A stretch of DNA of 28,389 bases, from positions 1 through 28,389 of the forward strand of contig JALRDC010000164.1 of NCBI GenBank assembly GCA_023262245.1, given 5' to 3'. The DNA comes from Flavobacteriaceae bacterium (GTDB lineage Bacteria > Bacteroidota > Bacteroidia > Flavobacteriales > Flavobacteriaceae). Shown in pieces: positions 23,697-28,389 of the stretch. Under the pieces are notes generated by a model that worked only from the letters and a program-made list of their open reading frames with translations, was not told where the DNA came from and did no database searches. The position numbers and the translations under genes are program-made. Every line of letters starts with the position of its first letter. Position 1 is the first letter of the stretch.

Positions 23697-25712
23697 ATGA
23701 GGATTTTAGCAGTAAGAATTTTGATGAATATAAATATCGTTACCCTAGTTTTTTTGGGAACTTTTGTTCAGGGGCAAACACCTACTTCCACAGCTACTAT
23801 AACCCTTGAAGAAGTAGCTCTTCAAGCACCAAAAACAGAAACGACAAGAAGTAAATTACCTTTTTCGATAAGTGCACAGGATTTGAGTGCCTACCAAGCA
23901 ATTTATCAGCAACTTTCACTTCAAGAATATTTAGGGTCGGTGCCAGGCTTATTTTCACAAAATGCGAATAATTATGCTCAAGATTTGCGTATATCCCTAC
24001 GCGGGTTTGGGGCAAGAGCAGCATTTGGAATACGGGGTATTAAGATTATTGTAGATGGAATTCCCGAAACAACTCCAGACGGTCAAGGGCAGTTAGATAA
24101 CCTCCCTTTAAGCCTGCTAAAGAGCTTTGAAGTACTTCGTGGGCCCTCAGCAAGTTTGTATGGGAATGCTGCAGGGGGGGTAATATATCTCAATACTTTA
24201 GACGAATTGGAAAATCACAGTATTCAGCTTAGAACCAGCTTGGGTGCCTTCGGATTCCAATCCTATCAGTTTAGTACAAATTTAAAAGGAGAAAATACAA
24301 CCGCTATAATTCATGCAAATAGAACACAAACCCGTGGATTTCGACAATTTAGTGGTTTTGAACAAAATCTTTTTAATGCAAAAATTAAACACAACTATTC
24401 ACCTTCTTCTACCATTCAACTTCAACTGAATTACACCAATAGCCCTAGAGCTGAAGATGCAGGAGGAATAAATTTAGAAGATACGGAAACCGATTGGAGT
24501 CAGGCAAGACAGCGCAATATTGCTTACGATACATATGAAAGTGTAGATCAGTTTAAAGGTGGGTTAAGCTGGAAAAAAAAGTGGGGAAACCAATGGAATT
24601 TAGACACTTATGGTTTTTATAATTATCGAGATTTTTATGGAAAATTGCCTTTTGAAAACGGAGGAATTATAGATTTAACCCGAAATTATTTTGGTCTGGG
24701 GACGCGTCTAAATTATCAGCAAGGAAAACACCGTTGGCAAATAGGAATTGAAACTGCTCAACAAGCGGATCAACGCAATCGATATTTGAACCTAGAAGGT
24801 GTTCAAGGTGCAATCGATTTTTCACAGTTAGAACGCTTTGACAGTTTTGGAATTTATCTTTTGGATGAGGTCCAATGGGATAAAGTATTGTTAAGAGCAA
24901 GTCTAAGGTATGATGATTTGCGTCTAGGAGCAGATTCCGTTGTAAAAAGCCAAGCTTATCAAGTATTAAACCCGAGTATTGGGATTAGTTATCAAGTCAA
25001 GGCTCGAAAGCAATTGTTTGCTAGTTTTTCTAGTAGCTTTGAATCTCCAGCATTATCCGAACTATCGGCAAATCCTACTGGGACGGAAGGTCTGAATCTC
25101 GAGTTGAAACCTTCACGCGCACTAAATTATGAATTGGGGTGGAAAGGACTCTGGGAGAAAGCCAGATTTGAAGCCAATGTTTTTTACATTGAAAGCACCA
25201 ATGAAATTCTACCCTATGAATTGGAAGCTTTTCCTGGCCGATCTTTTTACCGTAATACAGGGGCAACAGAACGCATGGGACTTGAACTTTTTGGCGCCTA
25301 TCAGTTTCAAGCTTGGGAAGTGCAGTTGAGTTTGACACAGGCACAATACCAATTTTCTGAAAGTGATACACTTAACGGCAATGCGCTTCCTGGGATACCC
25401 AATAGTCAATTATTCCTTCAATTAGCATATACAACAACCTCTAAATGGAGCTTCCAACTTACCGGTGAACATATCGGAACTTTTTATGCAGACAATGCTA
25501 ATACAGTTCAAGTAGAAGCATACCAAAAAGTCAGACTACAGGGAGGAAAAATAATTTCTTTAGCAAGCTTAGAAATGAACTTCTTTGGAGGGGTAAACAA
25601 TCTTTTTGACGTTCGTTATTTTGATAATATTCGATTAAACGCTTTTGGAAATCGGTATTACGAACCAGCTCCTGGAAGGAATGTTTTTGTAGGACTTCAG
25701 CTGAACTTGTAG
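23697..25712 (+). CDS. TonB-dependent outer-membrane receptor
   Basis: 671-residue outer-membrane transporter using TonB energy for uptake of iron chelates, vitamins or other ligands. A signal peptide covers residues 1-26 (MNINIVTLVFLGTFVQGQ from residue 10); the ATG at 23724 is an alternative start. The plug domain spans about 45-165 with PGLFSQN, ISLRGFGARAAFGIRG, IIVDGIPETTPDGQGQLDNL and VLRGPSASLYGNAAGGVIYL. The rest is a 22-strand-type barrel with aromatic-rich strands, ending in FVGLQLNL. There is no N-terminal carboxypeptidase-regulatory-like domain and no SusD partner, so a polysaccharide SusC role is unlikely. Layout resembles FecA-like siderophore or citrate receptors, but the ligand is unknown. 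Confidence 0.94.
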   Translation: MRILAVRILMNINIVTLVFLGTFVQGQTPTSTATITLEEVALQAPKTETTRSKLPFSISAQDLSAYQAIYQQLSLQEYLGSVPGLFSQNANNYAQDLRISLRGFGARAAFGIRGIKIIVDGIPETTPDGQGQLDNLPLSLLKSFEVLRGPSASLYGNAAGGVIYLNTLDELENHSIQLRTSLGAFGFQSYQFSTNLKGENTTAIIHANRTQTRGFRQFSGFEQNLFNAKIKHNYSPSSTIQLQLNYTNSPRAEDAGGINLEDTETDWSQARQRNIAYDTYESVDQFKGGLSWKKKWGNQWNLDTYGFYNYRDFYGKLPFENGGIIDLTRNYFGLGTRLNYQQGKHRWQIGIETAQQADQRNRYLNLEGVQGAIDFSQLERFDSFGIYLLDEVQWDKVLLRASLRYDDLRLGADSVVKSQAYQVLNPSIGISYQVKARKQLFASFSSSFESPALSELSANPTGTEGLNLELKPSRALNYELGWKGLWEKARFEANVFYIESTNEILPYELEAFPGRSFYRNTGATERMGLELFGAYQFQAWEVQLSLTQAQYQFSESDTLNGNALPGIPNSQLFLQLAYTTTSKWSFQLTGEHIGTFYADNANTVQVEAYQKVRLQGGKIISLASLEMNFFGGVNNLFDVRYFDNIRLNAFGNRYYEPAPGRNVFVGLQLNL

Positions 25713-25720
25713 CAGTCTAA

Positions 25721-25832
25721 ACACACCCCTAGTTGACTTCGTCAACTTTTCCCCTCTTTTTAGAGGGGAGGGATTTTCTGTGTTTTAAAATTAAAAAAGT
25801 CCCCTCTATAAAGAGGGGATTTAGGGGTGTGT
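25721..25832. repeat. palindromic repeat unit (left copy plus inverted right copy) before the DUF559 gene
   Basis: The outer arms ACACACCCCTA (25721-25731) and TAGGGGTGTGT (25822-25832) are perfect inverted repeats. Inside are the hairpin AGTTGAC-TTC-GTCAACT (25731-25747), the hairpin CCCCTCTTTTTAGAGGGG (25751-25768), an AGGGATTT tail, and a second hairpin CCCCTCTATAAAGAGGGG (25801-25818). The whole stretch could fold into one large cruciform. It also follows the TonB receptor stop and could end its transcript. Confidence 0.85.
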
Positions 25833-25868
25833 AATTTTTTTTTAATTTAGTTACTCAGACCCCAAACA

Positions 25869-26279
25869 ATGAAAATATATTACAATCCTAAGCTTAAGGA
25901 AAAAGCACGTCTGTTAAGAAATAATAGTACTAAATCAGAAATAAAACTGTGGAGTTGTTTGAAAGGGAAACAATGTTTCGGCTATGATTTTCATCGCCAA
26001 AAACCTATTGACAACTATATTGTAGATTTTTTCTGTAATCGATTAAAACTTGCAATCGAATGTGATGGTTATTCTCATCAATTAGAAGAAGTTTTTGATA
26101 AGGACGTTCAAAAGACCACTAGGTTAAATAGCTTAGGCATTTCCGTTTTGAGATTTTCAGACAATCAAGTACTTAAAGATTTTAATAATGTCTGGAGTGC
26201 TATTGAAATCTATGTTAAGGAATTTGAAAAAAGGGGGAATCATGCGCCTGATCCACCTTTAGAAGGTTGGATCGTTTAG
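25869..26279 (+). CDS. DUF559 / Vsr-like endonuclease-domain protein
   Basis: 136 residues, a single PD-(D/E)XK-type domain of the DUF559 family, related in fold to very-short-patch repair nucleases. Candidate catalytic residues are E24 (TKSEIKLW), D53 (YIVDFFC), and E64 and D66 (LAIECDGYSH); the block GYDFHRQKPIDNYIVDFF is the family hallmark. No signal, no partner methylase. The gene is bracketed by palindromic repeats of one kind, as often seen with DUF559 genes. Its last nine or so codons (PDPPLEGWIV) are encoded by a palindrome at 26250-26273, as if a repeat had fused into the 3' end. Nuclease fold is likely; activity and target are unproven. Confidence 0.85.
   Translation: MKIYYNPKLKEKARLLRNNSTKSEIKLWSCLKGKQCFGYDFHRQKPIDNYIVDFFCNRLKLAIECDGYSHQLEEVFDKDVQKTTRLNSLGISVLRFSDNQVLKDFNNVWSAIEIYVKEFEKRGNHAPDPPLEGWIV
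26250..26273 (+). repeat. hairpin inside the 3' end of the DUF559 gene
   Basis: GATCCACCTT (26250-26259) pairs with AAGG and TGGATC (26263-26273) around a TAG loop with a single T bulge. It encodes the PPLEG-containing C-terminal tail. Confidence 0.6.
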
Positions 26280-26286
26280 GATTTAA

Positions 26287-26313
26287 ACACACCCCTGATT
26301 TGCTTCACAAATC
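26287..26313 (+). repeat. partial repeat copy after the DUF559 gene
   Basis: ACACACCCCT (26287-26296) is followed by GATTTG-CTTCA-CAAATC (26297-26313), a hairpin with one base changed from the perfect form seen at 26416. The CCCCTC hairpin module is missing, so this copy is truncated. Confidence 0.75.
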
Positions 26314-26331
26314 TTTCCTTGCATAAAAGGT

Positions 26332-26386
26332 ACACACCCCTAGTTGACTTCGTCAACTTTTCCCCTCTTGTTAGAGGGGAGGGATT
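26332..26386 (+). repeat. full repeat copy, near-identical to that at 25721
   Basis: The modules appear in the same order as at 25721: ACACACCCCT, AGTTGAC-TTC-GTCAACT (26342-26358), CCCCTCTTGTTAGAGGGG (26362-26379) and AGGGATT. Over about 55 bases I see only one difference from the 25721 copy (TTG for TTT in the loop). The two copies lie in direct orientation about 611 bases apart, flanking the DUF559 gene. Confidence 0.88.
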
Positions 26387-26405
26387 GTTTTTGGAGGTTG
26401 TTGCG

Positions 26406-26460
26406 CACACTCCTTGATTTGCTTCGCAAATCTTTCCCCTCTTGTTAGAGGGGAGGGATT
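26406..26460 (+). repeat. third repeat copy with a different first hairpin
   Basis: A degenerate CACACTCCTT start is followed by GATTTGC-TTC-GCAAATC (26416-26432), CCCCTCTTGTTAGAGGGG (26436-26453) and AGGGATT. The first hairpin differs in sequence from the TTGAC type but keeps perfect pairing and the TTC loop. Confidence 0.85.
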
Positions 26461-26474
26461 TTAAAAAAGAGGGT

Positions 26475-27509
26475 TTATTTTACAATCTGGAGGACACCCT
26501 CCATAAAAGTATCTGCATAACTATCTCGGTTGGGGTCTCGCCCGATGTAGCTCATAAAGGTACTTTCCTTTGAATGCCCCGTCATTTGCATCAATACTGG
26601 GGTTGAAATTTTCCCAAAAAAATTAGTGGCAAAGGAGCGCCGTAAATCATGCGAAGAGATAACTTGGTGTTTTGGGAAGACACCCATCTCCTTTCTTTGC
26701 GTTTTTGGATTAAACTTAAAGCCGGTTACTTGTTGATCTATTCCAGCTTTTTTGAGGACCCTCTTTAGATAAAGATTAAAACGTTGTGGTGTGAGTTTTT
26801 TTGGGAACTCTTGGCGGAGGATATTTACTGCTAGTGGGTCAATAACCCCAACCGTTACTTTTTTATCGGTTTTTTGCTGGTGTATGTCCACGTAAACTCC
26901 TCCATTGGGAGCGTCACGTAGATGTTGAGGAGAAAGTTTTAATAAATCAGAAACCCGCTGCCCTAGCCAAAAACCAAGAATGATCCAGTTTCGAGTAGTT
27001 TGTAAATGAGTTTTTTCTAGGGGTACCTGCTCAATCTTTTGAAGTTCAGAAAAGGTTAAGATATTAATTACTCGTGTGGCTTGTTGCTGAGTAAACCCAG
27101 AGATATGCTGCACGTAGGCATGGGTTTTCACCTCGTTTTTTTCAGCATCTAGGCACAGTGTTTTTAAAGTACCCAAAAGCCTGCCGGCATAATTTTGACT
27201 GAATTGTTTTTCATGTAAGAGCCATTCGGTAAAGCGTTCTACTACAGCACGGTCTAAATCTTTAAACGCCAATGCACCAGAGGTATGTTGTTGTTCAAAA
27301 GCATAAAAATGATGATAAAAACTCTGGTAGTTACGTTTTGCATTTTCACTCAGCCCTATTTTACCTTTATTGGTTTTCCGGTAGGGGGCTTGTTTTAAAA
27401 AATAGGGGACATAAGCGGTTACTGTTTTTGGGGGAGGTGTGGCGATTAATAGGCTGGGCATATTCTTATAATTGTTTGGGACTACGGAGGGTGTTCCACT
27501 ATTTGGCAT
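26475..27509 (-). CDS. tyrosine recombinase (site-specific integrase)
   Basis: 344-residue DNA-cutting and rejoining enzyme of the tyrosine recombinase family. Residues about 30-140 are the SAM-like core-binding domain (ALAFKDLDRAVVERFTEWLL). The catalytic domain follows from about 150. The full active site is present: R185 (LGQRVSDLL), K213 (QQKTDKK), H287 and R290 (SSHDLRRSF), H312 (TGHSKES) and Y321 (FMSYIG). It looks functional. It resembles integrases of Bacteroidota mobile elements more than housekeeping XerC/D, because of its longer N-terminus and the extra loop around 260-280. Palindromic repeats lie just after its stop. A second in-frame ATG (residue 17) is a possible start. The target site is unknown. 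Confidence 0.92.
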   Translation of the reverse strand: MPNSGTPSVVPNNYKNMPSLLIATPPPKTVTAYVPYFLKQAPYRKTNKGKIGLSENAKRNYQSFYHHFYAFEQQHTSGALAFKDLDRAVVERFTEWLLHEKQFSQNYAGRLLGTLKTLCLDAEKNEVKTHAYVQHISGFTQQQATRVINILTFSELQKIEQVPLEKTHLQTTRNWIILGFWLGQRVSDLLKLSPQHLRDAPNGGVYVDIHQQKTDKKVTVGVIDPLAVNILRQEFPKKLTPQRFNLYLKRVLKKAGIDQQVTGFKFNPKTQRKEMGVFPKHQVISSHDLRRSFATNFFGKISTPVLMQMTGHSKESTFMSYIGRDPNRDSYADTFMEGVLQIVK

Positions 27510-27559
27510 AAAATATAGTTTAAGTGGTTTGAGAATTACAAATAAAAATCCCTAAAAGA

Positions 27560-27574
27560 CCTACCTTTTGTAGG
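27560..27574. repeat. small hairpin upstream of the recombinase gene
   Basis: CCTAC and GTAGG pair around CTTTT. It sits about 50 bases upstream of the recombinase start, in the leader or promoter region. It may be a recombinase core-like site or a regulatory hairpin; the evidence is only its symmetry. Confidence 0.3.
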
Positions 27575-27597
27575 AATTACTTTTTTGGGCATAGCAT

Positions 27598-27631
27598 AAA
27601 AAAACCCCTGCTTTTTCATTAAAAACAGGGG
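27598..27631 (-). terminator. strong intrinsic terminator for the Ala/Thr-rich protein gene
   Basis: On the minus strand CCCCTG (27631-27626) pairs with CAGGGG (27610-27605). The stem continues with TTTTT and AAAAA across one bulge, and seven T follow (27604-27598). It lies about 55 bases after the stop codon at 27686, and before the recombinase gene on the same strand. Confidence 0.78.
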
Positions 27632-27685
27632 CTAAAACAGAATTTAGGTGTCAACAAATAGATTGACTAAATTTATTTTAGGTTT

Positions 27686-28389
27686 TTATAACCATCCTAC
27701 TCGGCTAAAATCTACAGCTGTTGAAGTGCCTGCAGCTACGGCTTCTTCTGCAATGGTGACATCAGCACGAGACTCCATCTGTGCAGTATATGTACCTTTG
27801 TTAGGATCGGTACCGTTTACCAACTGTGTTGATGTTAATAACACCAATGTAGGAGATGCAGTACCATTAAAAGTAGTAGGGGTTGTGACATCGGAGAAGC
27901 TACCGGCATTTATAGATTCTAGAGTTAGAATAACGTTTTGACTATCCGTCATATTATCTGTAGTTGCTAAAGTAGAACCAATTTGCCAGTCTAAAGCGAG
28001 TCCATTAGTAGCCGTACTTGTACCAGCGGCAACAGATAAGCTAACTGCTAAACCATGCCCTCTAGAGCCTGGATCTAATCCTTTTACAGTAATAACACCT
28101 CCTGCCAAAGTTAGAGAAGCTACTGCTGTAGCAGATGCACTTCCAGTCGCGCCATACTTATCAGCATATGCTGTTGCAATTGCAGTAGCTGCAGCAGCTA
28201 GAGTACCAGCAGTTACGCCACCAGGTACAGTTGTAGTAACTGTATTGGCACCAACCTAAAAGGTAATGACTTCATCTGCTCCAAAACCGTGGTTAGTTGA
28301 AGAACTCGCTCCCGTTGAGGCTGAAGCAGAAGTATGACGCTCACCAATTACTGCAGAAGAAGTTCCTGAGGTATGCCATGTTAATGAAA
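27686..28389 (-). pseudogene. C-terminal part of an Ala/Thr/Ser/Gly-rich beta-type surface or virion protein, frame broken near 28259
   Basis: From 28256 down to the stop at 27686-27688 one frame reads VGANTVTTTVPGGVTAG, then VASLTLAGGVITVKGLDPGS and a TSTA-rich tail ending DFSRVGWL; a Met at 28108 is an internal residue, not a convincing start. Upstream, another frame reads GTSSAVIGERHTSASASTG to GADEVITF and runs off the right edge. The two join naturally as ITF-x-VGANTV if one base is missing at TTTAGG (about 28258-28263). This is either a real -1 frameshift mutation or a sequencing error. Composition (no Cys, few charged residues, repeated TA/TS) suggests a repetitive beta-rich adhesin or phage fibre. 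The stretch looks GC-richer than its neighbours. No family is assigned. Confidence 0.55.

Noticed and set aside
25721..26460. CRISPR array
   Set aside because: The repeats are few, palindromic in modules, irregularly spaced and separated by a coding gene, with no uniform spacers or cas genes.
25713..28389. Complete prophage
   Set aside because: Only a recombinase and one uncertain structural-like fragment are visible; no capsid, portal, terminase or lysis genes lie in the window.

Overview
The window looks like a chromosomal segment of a marine Flavobacteriaceae-type Bacteroidota. This rests on low visible GC, a type IX secretion (T9SS) type B domain at the left edge, a TonB-dependent receptor, and many TAnnTTTG-like -7 boxes with no strong Shine-Dalgarno sites. 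Genus cannot be told from the sequence alone. No tRNA, rRNA, CRISPR array or replication origin was recognised, and no gene-free stretch exceeds 300 bases.

Left part (1-12400): the N-terminal end of a T9SS type B (CHU_C) protein, aconitase, a secreted M14 zinc carboxypeptidase, an M81 (MlrC-like) metallopeptidase carried as a lipoprotein, and a sugar-porter-type MFS transporter. Next come an overlapping pair (enolase-superfamily protein plus DUF1611 protein) that resembles the dgcA-dgcN D-glutamate module, a D-2-hydroxyacid dehydrogenase and a CAP-domain lipoprotein.

Middle part (12403-25712): a YkuK-type RNase H-like protein, an ABA4-like membrane protein, OsmC, and small membrane proteins. 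Then follow an exported AbgB-like M20 amidohydrolase, an AGCS sodium/amino acid symporter, a HisC-like aminotransferase with a twin-arginine signal, and a secreted protein of unknown function. These are followed by a sodium/solute symporter, a NupC-type nucleoside transporter, pirin with a 47-residue downstream gene, a one-helix coiled-coil protein and a small TonB-dependent receptor. The theme is uptake and breakdown of peptides, amino acids (possibly D-forms) and nucleosides, with several enzymes placed outside the cytoplasm. Genes alternate strand often, and seven convergent pairs meet with gaps from -17 to +4 bases.

Right part (25713-28389): an accessory region. A DUF559 endonuclease-like gene sits among palindromic repeats, followed by a tyrosine recombinase with a full catalytic set. 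Beyond a good terminator lies the C-terminal part of an Ala/Thr/Ser/Gly-rich beta-type protein whose frame is broken near 28259. The repeat cassette, the recombinase with its frameshifted neighbour, and the D-glutamate-like pair are the places most likely to hold something new.
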